From positions 1 to 25,923 of IMG/VR virus record IMGVR_UViG_3300011013_000073: a stretch of 25,923 bases of DNA. The stretch is one strand, 5' to 3'. Every line of letters begins with the position of its first letter. Position 1 is the stretch's first letter. The notes under the pieces were generated by a model. That model ran no database searches and was not told where the DNA came from. It worked only from the letters and a program-made list of their open reading frames with translations. The stretch comes from a virus. Positions 1-7,230 of this stretch are shown here, in pieces. A program made the translations under genes and the position numbers.

Positions 1-1
1 A

Positions 2-274
2 CTAACAATCATGTTGGGTCTTGATATTCCTGTTGAAATACTCACCTTTAGAGTCTGCACCTTCAAATGCATCATATTTTCTCTCAGGCACACCACAAAA
101 ATCATACTCTTGACCGTTTAATATGACTGACATTTCTTGTAATTCTTGGTCATATCTTACGTTACCTACAAATGATGATGAGTGTGTAAATGCTTTGTAT
201 CTTTGTTCTTTAACTACCTCTGTCCATTCACAGGCACATTCTTTAAAGCTAAATTCTAGTTGTTTTTTTTTAAC
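2..274 (-). CDS. KTSC-domain reading frame without its own start codon, -1 to the prohead protease
   Basis: The frame is open from a TGA at 277-275 to a TAG at 4-2 and has no ATG, GTG or TTG before an internal methionine deep in the domain. The translated product matches the KTSC domain pattern: a Ser-rich start (HSSSF), a YD pair, a GQEYDFCGVP stretch, then ADSKGEYFNRNIK near the end. KTSC is a small domain named for its C-terminal Lys-Thr-Ser-Cys-type motif, with a proposed nucleic-acid or enzyme-accessory role; its function here is unknown. The frame lies directly behind and overlaps the end of the prohead protease, in the -1 frame, across a run of nine A (minus strand). It is best read as the C-terminal extension of that protease made by frameshifting, or as one gene broken by an indel in the homopolymer. 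Confidence 0.7.
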   Translation of the reverse strand, partial: VKKKQLEFSFKECACEWTEVVKEQRYKAFTHSSSFVGNVRYDQELQEMSVILNGQEYDFCGVPERKYDAFEGADSKGEYFNRNIKTQHDC

Positions 275-966
275 TCATTGCAACACTTGCAAAGGTATCT
301 TTCTTTCATATCATCAACTAATGTTGTTAGTTTCTCGGTATCTTCATTAATGATTGATTCGAGTAATTCTATTTGGTCGTATATCATTGGTTCTGGATGA
401 TCATCAGATATTTTTCTGAATATAGATAATACTTCTTGTTTCTTCTCTAATGTGGTATGTGTAAAGTCTAGTTTTGTTTCTTTACCGTCTCTAGTAATTG
501 TCTTGTGCATTTCTGGGTCATTACATTCTTTGATATAATTCTCAATAATTGATACTGATGTCTCTGGTACTCCCGGTGTCTCAGTTAGTGCTAATCCTTC
601 TGGTATTAGACCATAAGGCATTGAAAAACAATCTGTCTGACCGTTACAAACATGTTTAACTGATGTAGGAGTTGCTTCTATACTAGTATACAATAATCTG
701 TTCTTTGCTAGGATTGATGCTGATGGGTCTGTGATTTCACCTTCATAAAATACTGTCTCTGTGTCTGGGTTGTAGTGGAATGTTGCTTTTCCGATAACTT
801 TGTCTGGGTTGTGTTCCCAGTTTAATGGAACTGTTTTTCCGTCAAATCTTTTTAATTCTTCTTTAGTGTATAGATTCTGATTTCTAGAGATTCTTGGTAT
901 TAGTGCTACACCTGAGATTTTTGCGTTCTCATCAATTTTAGTGTATGACTCTAGATTGATATTCAT
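256..966 (-). CDS. HK97-type prohead (capsid maturation) protease
   Basis: The 236-residue product is likely the serine protease that cleaves scaffold and capsid protein during procapsid maturation. It shows the family layout: an N-terminal beta-rich part, LNWEH at residues 48-52 (catalytic His region, like the L..H of peptidase family S78), a G-rich strand (VFYEGEITD), and YTSIEA at 93-98 holding the likely nucleophile Ser95. The C-terminal third (about 160-236) is helical and charged and ends in CKCC, a possible metal site or scaffold-like delta domain. The portal gene is upstream and the capsid gene is expected downstream, the usual order in this module. A TTCTCT/TATA promoter sits about 22 bases before the ATG. 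The 3' end carries a candidate frameshift site. Confidence 0.75.
   Translation of the reverse strand: MNINLESYTKIDENAKISGVALIPRISRNQNLYTKEELKRFDGKTVPLNWEHNPDKVIGKATFHYNPDTETVFYEGEITDPSASILAKNRLLYTSIEATPTSVKHVCNGQTDCFSMPYGLIPEGLALTETPGVPETSVSIIENYIKECNDPEMHKTITRDGKETKLDFTHTTLEKKQEVLSIFRKISDDHPEPMIYDQIELLESIINEDTEKLTTLVDDMKERYLCKCCNELKKNN
262..268 (-). other. Candidate -1 ribosomal frameshift site (A AAA AAC)
   Basis: On the minus strand the last codons of the protease are TTA AAA AAA AAC AAC TAG. The heptamer A AAA AAC is in the X XXY YYZ phase used for -1 slippage. A slip here skips the TAG at 258-256 and adds 86 residues (QLEFSFKEC...QHDC) that form a KTSC domain. The alternative is a sequencing or assembly error in the nine-base homopolymer at 263-271. 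Confidence 0.5.
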
Positions 967-983
967 ACTAGATTAATTAATTG

Positions 984-1002
984 ATTAATAAAGAGAATTA
1001 AT
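984..1002 (-). promoter_or_regulatory. Late-type promoter (TTCTCT + TATA) for the prohead protease
   Basis: Minus strand reads ATTAATTCTCTTTATTAAT. The AT box (TTTATTAA) is centred about 22 bases before the ATG at 966, the spacing expected for an archaeal leaderless transcript. The same TTCTCT-AT-box arrangement occurs before 4142, 4365 and 23236. Confidence 0.55.
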
Positions 1003-1141
1003 CATCTGCTATTGTACCTGTAATTTCATCTTCTACGTCTATAGCCTTCATTTCCTTACAATTCTCACATTTGGCTAATTTTGATGAAATAGGTATGAAT
1101 GTATCATTATTACACCATGAACAGTACAGTATTTTATCCAT
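998..1141 (-). CDS. 47-residue zinc-ribbon micro-protein
   Basis: Starts at ATG 1141 and ends at TAA 998. Two CxxC knuckles are visible: CSWC (residues 7-10) and CENC (25-28), separated by 14 residues, enough to bind one zinc ion. The C-terminal tail is acidic. It lies between the matrixin gene and the prohead protease, seven bases from the former. The role is unknown; such ribbons often bind nucleic acid or adapt proteins. The stop codon overlaps the promoter of the next gene. Confidence 0.65.
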   Translation of the reverse strand: MDKILYCSWCNNDTFIPISSKLAKCENCKEMKAIDVEDEITGTIADD

Positions 1142-1147
1142 GCATGA

Positions 1148-1951
1148 TTATGTTATCCAATCTCTTAAAAGGTCTGATATTTCAAAATACCTTGGTTGAA
1201 AGCCTTGATGTCCACCAAATCCGTCAAAACTATACATCTGTACTAGAAGAATCTTGTCTATTAGTTCTATCTTTGCGTTCTTATTATCTGGTGAAAATGC
1301 TGACATGAATGGAAACATAAGACTGTCTTGGTTGTTGGTTTTGTCCTTATCCTCTACATAATGACCTAATCCTAGAGCATGACCAAATTCATGTAGTAGT
1401 ATTTTCTTTACTGAATAATCTTCTAGATATTCATGGTTTTTTGTTGTTTTAAACTGTGCTTCTGCTATGTCATTATTATTACAACCTATGCATATTGATG
1501 CTTTTGATGTTAATTTCTCAGCAGTTACATACACCTTAATGTATGCATAATGATGTCTTGAATTGCTAAAGTCATACGCTGTATAACCTAGTGCAGTAGA
1601 GTTAACTACATCTCCTGTATTATGCATATCAAACTCTATGAATACATTACATTGTGGAAACTCTCTAACATGTCTATCAAAATGATTTTCATACTCTACT
1701 AATATCATTGGCATGTACCAATCGCCTTGTGAAAATTCTGTCATTTCTGTCTGCCATTCCATAACAGTGTTATATGCTTCATGCAATAGATAGTGATAGA
1801 ATCTAATCTGTAGTTCTTCATCAGGTTCCATTATACAGACTGTTGGATTATCTATGTGTTCATGTCTCATGGTCTCAAATCTATCTTCTGCTGATGCTAT
1901 TGGCATACTAGTACATACTAACAATACTAACAATACTGTTAATATTTTCAA
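1148..1951 (-). CDS. Secreted matrixin-like (metzincin) zinc metalloprotease
   Basis: Residues 1-21 form a signal peptide: a basic start (MK), a hydrophobic core, and an AxA-type cleavage site (ASA). HEFGHALGLGH at 187-197 is the full metzincin zinc-binding motif HExxHxxGxxH with catalytic Glu188, and SLMFP around Met212 is a good Met-turn. Together these place it in the matrixin (peptidase M10A) group. The length of 267 residues leaves room for a catalytic domain plus a variable N-terminal part. No Cys-switch propeptide is seen. The gene starts two bases after the stop of a small coiled-coil/membrane protein gene, so the two are probably translated together. Export implies action on the cell surface, plausibly on the host S-layer during egress; that target is inference. 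Confidence 0.85.
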   Translation of the reverse strand: MKILTVLLVLLVCTSMPIASAEDRFETMRHEHIDNPTVCIMEPDEELQIRFYHYLLHEAYNTVMEWQTEMTEFSQGDWYMPMILVEYENHFDRHVREFPQCNVFIEFDMHNTGDVVNSTALGYTAYDFSNSRHHYAYIKVYVTAEKLTSKASICIGCNNNDIAEAQFKTTKNHEYLEDYSVKKILLHEFGHALGLGHYVEDKDKTNNQDSLMFPFMSAFSPDNKNAKIELIDKILLVQMYSFDGFGGHQGFQPRYFEISDLLRDWIT

Positions 1952-1953
1952 TG

Positions 1954-2184
1954 TTAACCTAACACGCCTTGAAATATCTCGAACCCTGCAAATATTGTAG
2001 CCATTGCACCAATTATAATGTAAAACTTTCTGTCTTTGCCTGACTGTTTTCTTTCTATATCGTCGAAATGTGAGTTAAGTGCTATCTCCATTTTCATCAT
2101 TCTGCCACATAGATCATCAATTTTGCTATCTTGACCATCTAGCTTGTCTAGTATTCTTTTAGTCATATCATCGAACTCTGTCAT
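1954..2184 (-). CDS. Small coiled-coil protein with C-terminal membrane anchor (holin-associated type)
   Basis: The 76-residue product has a charged, heptad-like helix at about 1-50 (TKRILDKLDGQDSKIDD...) and one hydrophobic segment at about 54-73 (FYIIIGAMATIFAGFEIF). This resembles small XhlA-type proteins found beside phage lysis genes, but the sequence is too short to be sure. It overlaps the portal gene by four bases (ATGA) and is followed after two bases by the secreted matrixin. The pairing with an exported protease suggests a membrane role in lysis or entry. Confidence 0.6.
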   Translation of the reverse strand: MTEFDDMTKRILDKLDGQDSKIDDLCGRMMKMEIALNSHFDDIERKQSGKDRKFYIIIGAMATIFAGFEIFQGVLG

Positions 2185-3575
2185 GTTCGGCTACACTTTC
2201 CTTGGGTTCTACATTGACAACCTCTCTTAGTACATAATGCATGTTGGTGTTCTTTACACATCTTACACATCCTTAGTTTCTTAGGTTTGACTGATTCTAA
2301 TTCTTTCTTATCTATTGGTTTATCATCTTGTTCTGGGTTGTCTGCTTTAATTTTCTGTGCAGATATTGCCATTTGTTTCTTCATATCTTCATCTGCTAAT
2401 ATTTCCTTATCATCTGTTAGTTCAATACCGATGTTGGATTTTATCCATTCTCTCATCTCATTTAATGTAATATCGCCTTTCTCTTTCATGTCTATAACCT
2501 GTTCTACTTCCAACTCTTTTACATTCTGTGTAGTGAATTGAATATGACAATCTTCATTGTCTGGGTCATATCCTAGATTGATTAGTATAGGGTCAAACAA
2601 CTCATGCTTTAGTTTGTTGGCTAGGTATCTTTGGTATCCTCTGACTCTCTTTTGCACGATGGTCTCTGTGGTGTCTGATGATGCCCTACTGGTAAAGTCA
2701 CCTGTTAGTATATCGTGTGGGAATTGTGTACCTAGTTCGAAGGTCTTTTGTATATGTGCAACAAAGTCTGTATATTTACTGTTACCTGCACTCTCAAAGA
2801 ACTCTATTTCTGGTTTAACTTTCTGTACTCTTTTATCTCCCGGTTTGTACTCCTGCCATCTTCTTGCTTCTTGTCTTAGATAATCATCATTTGCTCCATT
2901 ATAGGTGATTGTTGTAATTGGGTATGCGTTGTTTAGGACAATAGATACCATTGCATCTTCAAGACCCCACATAGCTTCTACTAGTGGTGGCATTGTTCTG
3001 TTACCTATTGTTCTTGGTACTGCAAGAGAGTAGTATAATGATTTACCCCATGGTTGTCTAGAGTAAGATGTTAAGTTAAATTCAATAAATTTGCCTAATT
3101 TTCCTTCACCTAGTTTGTTTAATCCACCATTCTGTGTTCTTTGTTCATACCATTCTAACTCACCATATTCATCTCTTTTCTTTGATAGTATGGTTGACAT
3201 GTCTACTTCTAGTACATCTTGTACGTCTTTCTCATCTAGTTTCTCTAATATGCCGTTGCCTGTGATAAGTATTGTAGTAACTAAGTTTTCAAATTTATCA
3301 TAAAAGTTTGTACGTCTAATCCATCCATCTAGTTCTCTCTGTGCATCTTCTGAATTACATGTAATATTCATGTCTGTACCTGTGATCATTTCTGAATAAG
3401 ATGCTACTGCTATTCTAATCTGTGGTGTTCTGTCATGATAATCAATTAGTCTATCAAATGTAATATTCTCTGGTCTTTCTCTTGTCCAATCCCTCTTTAG
3501 TATTTTAGCTACTGGTGTCTTTCCAGAAACGTTTGATGTTTCCTCTACTCGTCTAAATCTGTCTAGAATACTCAT
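2181..3575 (-). CDS. Portal protein with a cysteine-rich C-terminal tail
   Basis: The 464-residue product fits a head-tail virus portal, the dodecameric channel through which DNA is packaged. Supporting features are the size, the position after the terminase genes, an N-terminal segment rich in charged residues, a central mixed part (PWGKSLYYSL, RTMPPLVEAMWGLEDAMVSI), and a typical late helical region with an FPHDILTGDFTSRASSDTTETI stretch like the SPP1/HK97 portal pattern. The last roughly 30 residues are unusual: CKMCKEHQHALC, then CQC and a final C, a likely zinc-binding tail not expected in a portal. The gene overlaps its neighbours on both sides by four bases (3572-3575 and 2181-2184), so it is part of one operon. 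Confidence 0.8.
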   Translation of the reverse strand: MSILDRFRRVEETSNVSGKTPVAKILKRDWTRERPENITFDRLIDYHDRTPQIRIAVASYSEMITGTDMNITCNSEDAQRELDGWIRRTNFYDKFENLVTTILITGNGILEKLDEKDVQDVLEVDMSTILSKKRDEYGELEWYEQRTQNGGLNKLGEGKLGKFIEFNLTSYSRQPWGKSLYYSLAVPRTIGNRTMPPLVEAMWGLEDAMVSIVLNNAYPITTITYNGANDDYLRQEARRWQEYKPGDKRVQKVKPEIEFFESAGNSKYTDFVAHIQKTFELGTQFPHDILTGDFTSRASSDTTETIVQKRVRGYQRYLANKLKHELFDPILINLGYDPDNEDCHIQFTTQNVKELEVEQVIDMKEKGDITLNEMREWIKSNIGIELTDDKEILADEDMKKQMAISAQKIKADNPEQDDKPIDKKELESVKPKKLRMCKMCKEHQHALCTKRGCQCRTQGKCSRT

Positions 3576-3928
3576 CCTGATGCACCTTGTAATACTAATA
3601 GTTCTGTATAATTTAATGTGCTTTCTTTAGCATCTGCTTTTGATATTTCTGCTTTAACTTCATATAAACCAAAGATAGGCATTTCACCATCTTGTACTGC
3701 ATAAGACCATGTACCATTAGATGCTGATACTATTGTTGCTGTCTTGTTAAATCTATCTCCCACTCTTCTAATCTTGTATATTCTAATCTTAACTGTATAA
3801 CCTGATAAATTCTTTGCTTGTGTTTTGTTCTTGTCTGTGTAGATTGTACCTGTTAGTTTATTATCTGCTGAATAGTCTCCACGATACCATGTTTTTTGAT
3901 CTAATTCTAGATAAAGACCGTATGCCAA
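3572..3928 (-). CDS. Small beta-sandwich structural protein (BppU/Ig-like)
   Basis: The 118-residue product starts with TTG at 3928, as no ATG fits the frame. It has alternating strands and a pattern (WYRGDY...GTIYTD...YTVKIRIYKI...GTWSYAVQD...GLYEVKAEI) like the N-terminal domain of baseplate upper proteins or other Ig-like virion domains. The 114-residue protein at 24152-24496 has the same plan (T..G..I.G......V.I.L......G.W......F..G.WQVQA). It sits directly before the portal gene with an ATGA overlap. It may decorate the head or form part of the neck; I cannot tell which. Confidence 0.5.
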   Translation of the reverse strand: MAYGLYLELDQKTWYRGDYSADNKLTGTIYTDKNKTQAKNLSGYTVKIRIYKIRRVGDRFNKTATIVSASNGTWSYAVQDGEMPIFGLYEVKAEISKADAKESTLNYTELLVLQGASG

Positions 3929-3929
3929 T

Positions 3930-4142
3930 TTATAGATTTACACCGAATTGTTTGAAGTCTTTTTCTGATAAGCCGTAGATACCCCATCTTCTATTATCTT
4001 TAAGTTTATTTAATTCAAAAGCAATTTTATCTTCTGGTGCATGTTCAGTTAGACCTAGTCTTACTCTTATATCTGAAAAATCAATTTTAGATTTTGACTT
4101 TGTGGAACTAATTTTTTTGTCCTTGTTTTCTTTACCGAACAT
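3930..4142 (-). CDS. 70-residue basic protein of unknown function
   Basis: I do not recognise the family. The first 20 residues are Lys/Ser-rich (KENKDKKISSTKSKSK) and probably disordered. The rest is predicted helical and ends in GIYGLSEKDFKQFGVNL. It has its own late-type promoter about 23 bases upstream and begins a transcription unit running into the portal gene. Position suggests a minor head or packaging factor, by inference only. Confidence 0.5.
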   Translation of the reverse strand: MFGKENKDKKISSTKSKSKIDFSDIRVRLGLTEHAPEDKIAFELNKLKDNRRWGIYGLSEKDFKQFGVNL

Positions 4143-4160
4143 GTGATAGTTTGATTTAAT

Positions 4161-4180
4161 ACTATAAAGAGAATTAATAA
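4161..4180 (-). promoter_or_regulatory. Late-type promoter (TTCTCT + TATA) before 4142
   Basis: Minus strand reads TTATTAATTCTCTTTATAGT. The AT box TTTATAGT is centred about 23 bases before the ATG at 4142. The core AATTCTCTTTAT is identical to that at 984-1002. Confidence 0.6.
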
Positions 4181-4365
4181 CCTAATCCACCAGATTTATT
4201 GAACCACTCTCTAATCTTTCTATCGACCATATGAGCTGTTGTTCTTTGTGGGTCTGGGTCGTTCTTTTGTATTCTATCTATCTCTGCAATAATATCATCA
4301 ATTAATTCATTGACTGATTGACTAAAGTTTTCCATTATTTTCTCGTAGTTTAATGGCACTAGCAT
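4174..4365 (-). CDS. 63-residue helical protein of unknown function
   Basis: No family recognised. Residues 8-35 form an acidic amphipathic helix (NFSQSVNELIDDIIAEIDRI). The C-terminal part is polar with a WF pair and ends in GGLGY. A late-type promoter lies about 24 bases upstream and its stop codon overlaps the promoter of the next gene. It belongs to the head-side block by position. Confidence 0.5.
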   Translation of the reverse strand: MLVPLNYEKIMENFSQSVNELIDDIIAEIDRIQKNDPDPQRTTAHMVDRKIREWFNKSGGLGY

Positions 4366-4381
4366 AATTTGTTAATTCGTA

Positions 4382-4400
4382 AATAATAATAGAGAAGTAA
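4382..4400 (-). promoter_or_regulatory. Late-type promoter (TTCTCT + TATA) before 4365
   Basis: Minus strand reads TTACTTCTCTATTATTATT. The AT box CTATTATT is centred about 24 bases before the ATG at 4365. It shares TTCTCT followed by an AT box with three other sites in the window. Confidence 0.5.
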
Positions 4401-4410
4401 TAAAAAATGG

Positions 4411-4767
4411 TTATTGAGGGTTAGTTGCTAATAACCTCTCACCTAACATGTCAAAACTCTCTGCATCGTAGTCTGTCCAGACACCTGCAACATATTGCTC
4501 ATTCATTTGTTTGTGTGTTTCAAGTAACTCTTGTCTGGTCATTGTTGGGATTCTCTCTTTCAAGCCTACTCTTTTTGGGTCTGCCATGTATTTGGACTCA
4601 TTGTAAACTTCGTGTGCTACGGCAAGAATTGTTTTAATTGGTATTCTTGCTTGAAATGCTGGGTATTCTACTAACTCAATAAATTCATCAATAGTTTTGT
4701 GAGGGAATGTAGAGATTAATTCTCTGCAAATTTTTTCTGCTTTTTGTTTTTTGGTTGTTTGTTTCAT
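4411..4767 (-). CDS. 118-residue predicted helical protein, unknown function
   Basis: I do not recognise this protein. It is mostly alpha-helical: a lysine-rich start (KQTTKKQKAEKICRELI), a middle part with FPHKTIDEFIELVEYPAF, and an acidic C-terminal part (WTDYDAESFDMLGERLL). There is no membrane segment and no Cys pair. A TATA-like box (TAATATAAT) about 24 bases before the ATG suggests its own leaderless promoter, inside the end of the upstream C2H2 gene. It is flanked by terminase-side small genes and structural genes. Confidence 0.55.
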   Translation of the reverse strand: MKQTTKKQKAEKICRELISTFPHKTIDEFIELVEYPAFQARIPIKTILAVAHEVYNESKYMADPKRVGLKERIPTMTRQELLETHKQMNEQYVAGVWTDYDAESFDMLGERLLATNPQ

Positions 4768-4780
4768 GTATAGTGTATGG

Positions 4781-4799
4781 TATATGGATTATATTAACC
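4781..4799 (-). promoter_or_regulatory. TATA-type promoter before 4767
   Basis: Minus strand contains GGTTAATATAATCCATATA. The AT box TAATATAAT is centred about 24 bases before the ATG at 4767. It lacks the TTCTCT element of the late-type sites. Confidence 0.4.
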
Positions 4800-4883
4800 T
4801 TGTGAAATGTGAGATTTCTCTATATGCTCAATAAGTTTTGACTTGTTTTCAAACTCTTGTAGGCACCACGAACACTTAATCAT
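4794..4883 (-). CDS. 29-residue C2H2 zinc-finger micro-protein
   Basis: The frame ATG 4883 to TAA 4794 encodes one complete classical finger: CSWC (residues 4-7), a Phe and a Leu at core positions, then H-x4-H (HIEKSH at 20-25). The spacing C-x2-C-x12-H-x4-H fits the C2H2 type. The start overlaps the end of the upstream zinc protein by eight bases, the usual coupling in this genome. A single finger this short probably works as a protein or nucleic-acid adaptor; the target is unknown. Confidence 0.6.
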   Translation of the reverse strand: MIKCSWCLQEFENKSKLIEHIEKSHISQG

Positions 4884-5205
4884 GTCTCATGCTCAATATG
4901 GCTAACCGTTTCTTTTGCTTCTCAATCATTACTTCCTTTCTAGCAATGGATTCTAACATTTTCTCTTTAATTCTAGCTCGTCTAACACATTCTGATGAGC
5001 ATGTCTTATGTCTATATGTCATTTTACCACACACAAAGCATGGTTTTAAAGTGATTCTACCTGTGCGTATAAGATGTTCTCTCTGTGCTTTTTTCTTTGA
5101 TAATTTAGCACATTCTTTACAATACTTTCTACTGTATGTTTGGTCAATGTATGGTATCTCTTTTTTGCACTCAAGACAATGAGTAAGTATCTCTCTGAAC
5201 CTCAT
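4876..5205 (-). CDS. 109-residue double zinc-ribbon protein
   Basis: Two metal sites are visible. The first is CLEC (residues 10-13) with CKEC (29-32). The second is CFVC (about 56-59) with CSSEC (69-73). The C-terminal third is a basic helix or coiled coil (RRARIKEKMLESIARKEVMIEK). This suggests nucleic-acid binding, perhaps a viral transcription or packaging regulator; the exact role is unknown. It lies just downstream of the terminase genes in the same direction. Confidence 0.6.
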   Translation of the reverse strand: MRFREILTHCLECKKEIPYIDQTYSRKYCKECAKLSKKKAQREHLIRTGRITLKPCFVCGKMTYRHKTCSSECVRRARIKEKMLESIARKEVMIEKQKKRLAILSMRHD

Positions 5206-5238
5206 GATAATACATCACATGCATCATTAATAAACTCA

Positions 5239-5310
5239 TTACTCATTGTCCTCGCTTGGTGTATCCTCGTCGTCAGGTTGTAACCAATCCCACTCTGGTC
5301 GTTCACTCAT
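5239..5310 (-). CDS. 23-residue acidic micro-ORF
   Basis: ATG 5310 to TAA 5239 encodes a Trp-rich, very acidic peptide (MSERPEWDWLQPDDEDTPSE...). It overlaps the end of the upstream gene by eight bases (ATGAGTGA), which is how real genes are joined here. It is too short to be certain. Confidence 0.35.
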   Translation of the reverse strand: MSERPEWDWLQPDDEDTPSEDNE

Positions 5311-5512
5311 CTTCATCTCCTAGTATAGTCTTGAGGTTATGATAAATTGTACTCATTTTGATGTATTGGTCTGGTTCATCTGCCATGACTTCAACAAATG
5401 CTCTAAGGTGTGTCTCTAGGAAACAGTGTTTGCATAGTTTGCTACCATTGGATATATCCTTCATAAATTTTTGAAATATCTCCTTTTCCTCTGGTGTAAT
5501 ATCATCATTCAA
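5303..5512 (-). CDS. 69-residue protein with CxxC and His, unknown function
   Basis: Starts with TTG at 5512 and overlaps the end of the large terminase by eight bases. An acidic helix at the start (DDITPEEKEIFQKFMKDI) is followed by CKHCFLETH, which could hold a metal ion together with other residues. The last residues are acidic (GDEDE). No family recognised. Coupling to the terminase hints at a packaging or early head role, by position only. Confidence 0.5.
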   Translation of the reverse strand: MNDDITPEEKEIFQKFMKDISNGSKLCKHCFLETHLRAFVEVMADEPDQYIKMSTIYHNLKTILGDEDE

Positions 5513-6923
5513 CTTTCTCTACCTCTAGGAATACACTCTTTTTACTGTCCTTCTTACCACCTATCTCACCTTGAATAATATCTGTATGTGAATAGTCAAA
5601 CTCCTTCAAATCCCAACATGCCATGATAAAACAGTCTAGTACATCAGCATTAAGTTCTTCTTTATCTATTCCACCTTTCTTGTCAAACTGTGCTGAACGC
5701 ATCTGTGATAGTAGTTTAGTATGTGATGGATGTATTCTTACCTTGCCGTTCTTTACCATCTGTGCAGAATTGATTGTCATTTTTGAACGTAGTGATTGTA
5801 TGTTTGCTGATTCATGATCTCTTATTTGTAGACCGAAGTTAACTGGTAATGCTGGTATACCTCTCTCTTCTAGGTCTCTTATGAATCCGGGATGTGCACT
5901 ATCTATCTTACAGTTGTCATTAAATCTATGTGCCATATCTTCCATTACGTCTAACATTGCACTAGGGCTTGGTCTTGGAAATTCATTAGCTTCAATAACG
6001 TACAAAATACCATCTCTTATCTCAGCACCCAGAACGCCAAAGTTACTAGACCCGAAAGCAGGGTCGCCGTAACAACCACTTCGCCCACCAATAATTGATA
6101 AATCATATTTCTCTGTAACATCATCAATACCCTCGAATATATCTCCTAATCCATAGCCGTACTTAAGGTTATATTCTCGTTCAAATGATGGGTTTTGTTC
6201 CTTCTCTACCTTGATAATCTCTGGGTCATATACTACTCCAACTCCATGTGTATAGTCATATTGTTTCATTACATAGCCATTGTCCTCTTCTTCTTCCATG
6301 GTCTCAAATAAGCCACCGGGCATGTTTGGTGTACTGACCATTGTGATATATGCATCTCCTTTTCCTCTGTATCTCTCTGCAACAGTTCGTGCTTCTTGTT
6401 GATATCTCAATGGAAAGAAATCTCCCTCATCTAAGAATACTAGTCTAGGGTTAAGACCTCTAGCTGGTTCTAAGTGATTTGTAGGAAATGCTTCTATCTT
6501 ACAACCATTCAATACTACTAGTGATTCTTTAGTCTTAAACTCTTTACCTGTGAATAGACCTTTAATTCTACCAACTACTTTGTTTGTTAATTGTTGGTTT
6601 GCTCCTGTAATGATTACTACTGATATATCTACTTGAGAGTTTCTCCATTCATCGTCTTTTACACAATTCCATGCTATCCATCTAGTCATGAACTCTGTAA
6701 TGCCTAACCCAGTTGCTTTCTTTACCCATAGTTTTTTGTTCTTTTCTAGTATATCTGCTAATTCTTTCTCATATTCTGTATAGGTAAGTTTCTTTGGTAA
6801 TTCCTTCCAAAACTCCTCAAATGTCATACCTCTATACTTTTCAAACTCTACTATAGGCTCAACGTCATTCTTAACGATGCTTAATGCGTTATGTATATCA
6901 GCTTCAAATATGGTCATGTTCAT
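5505..6923 (-). CDS. terL: Terminase large subunit (packaging ATPase and nuclease)
   Basis: The 472-residue product is the motor that cuts concatemeric DNA and pumps it into the procapsid. The ATPase part has a divergent Walker A (KKATGLGITE, residues 68-77), Walker B LVFLDEGD (161-168) with catalytic Glu, and the coupling motif STPN (197-200). The C-terminal RNase H-like nuclease shows the three acidic positions expected: GDPAFG with Asp287, DSAHPG with Asp341, and NADVLD near 426-430. The length is normal for the family. It overlaps the small gene before it by 20 bases and the one after it by eight. Identification is firm from motif order and neighbours. Confidence 0.9.
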   Translation of the reverse strand: MNMTIFEADIHNALSIVKNDVEPIVEFEKYRGMTFEEFWKELPKKLTYTEYEKELADILEKNKKLWVKKATGLGITEFMTRWIAWNCVKDDEWRNSQVDISVVIITGANQQLTNKVVGRIKGLFTGKEFKTKESLVVLNGCKIEAFPTNHLEPARGLNPRLVFLDEGDFFPLRYQQEARTVAERYRGKGDAYITMVSTPNMPGGLFETMEEEEDNGYVMKQYDYTHGVGVVYDPEIIKVEKEQNPSFEREYNLKYGYGLGDIFEGIDDVTEKYDLSIIGGRSGCYGDPAFGSSNFGVLGAEIRDGILYVIEANEFPRPSPSAMLDVMEDMAHRFNDNCKIDSAHPGFIRDLEERGIPALPVNFGLQIRDHESANIQSLRSKMTINSAQMVKNGKVRIHPSHTKLLSQMRSAQFDKKGGIDKEELNADVLDCFIMACWDLKEFDYSHTDIIQGEIGGKKDSKKSVFLEVEKVE

Positions 6924-7230
6924 TCAACTCTGGATATTTCTTATTATGTAATGATATAATCTTACGCAGTCCTGTTACCTCTTGAACGTATGGTTGTATA
7001 AGTTTCTCTATGACAGACATACGCCTGAAATATGCCTCAGCTAGTTCATTATTGCCATCATTTGTAGCCTTCCAGAACTGTTTTTCCATTTGTTTGAATA
7101 TTGCTTCCCATCTCCTGCCTCTTCTATCCATATCCCACCATGCAGTTCTGCCCATAATTCTTCTCGTTTTTTGTGCGTAGTCATGCCTAATTAGAAGAAA
7201 TTTTGGTGTTAGCGATGAAACCCCATACAA
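6904..7230 (-). CDS. Candidate terminase small subunit
   Basis: The protein of up to 108 residues lies directly before and overlaps the large terminase, the classic place for the DNA-recognition subunit. The sequence is basic and helical (RRIMGRTAWWDMDRRGRRWEAIFKQMEKQF), then a coiled region to the C-terminus. The only usual start in the first part is TTG at 7230. The ATG at 7155 (MGRTAWWD) would give 83 residues and leave a longer leader containing an 11-bp inverted repeat. I see no clear HTH, so the call rests on position and charge. Confidence 0.5.
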   Translation of the reverse strand: MYGVSSLTPKFLLIRHDYAQKTRRIMGRTAWWDMDRRGRRWEAIFKQMEKQFWKATNDGNNELAEAYFRRMSVIEKLIQPYVQEVTGLRKIISLHNKKYPELNEHDHI

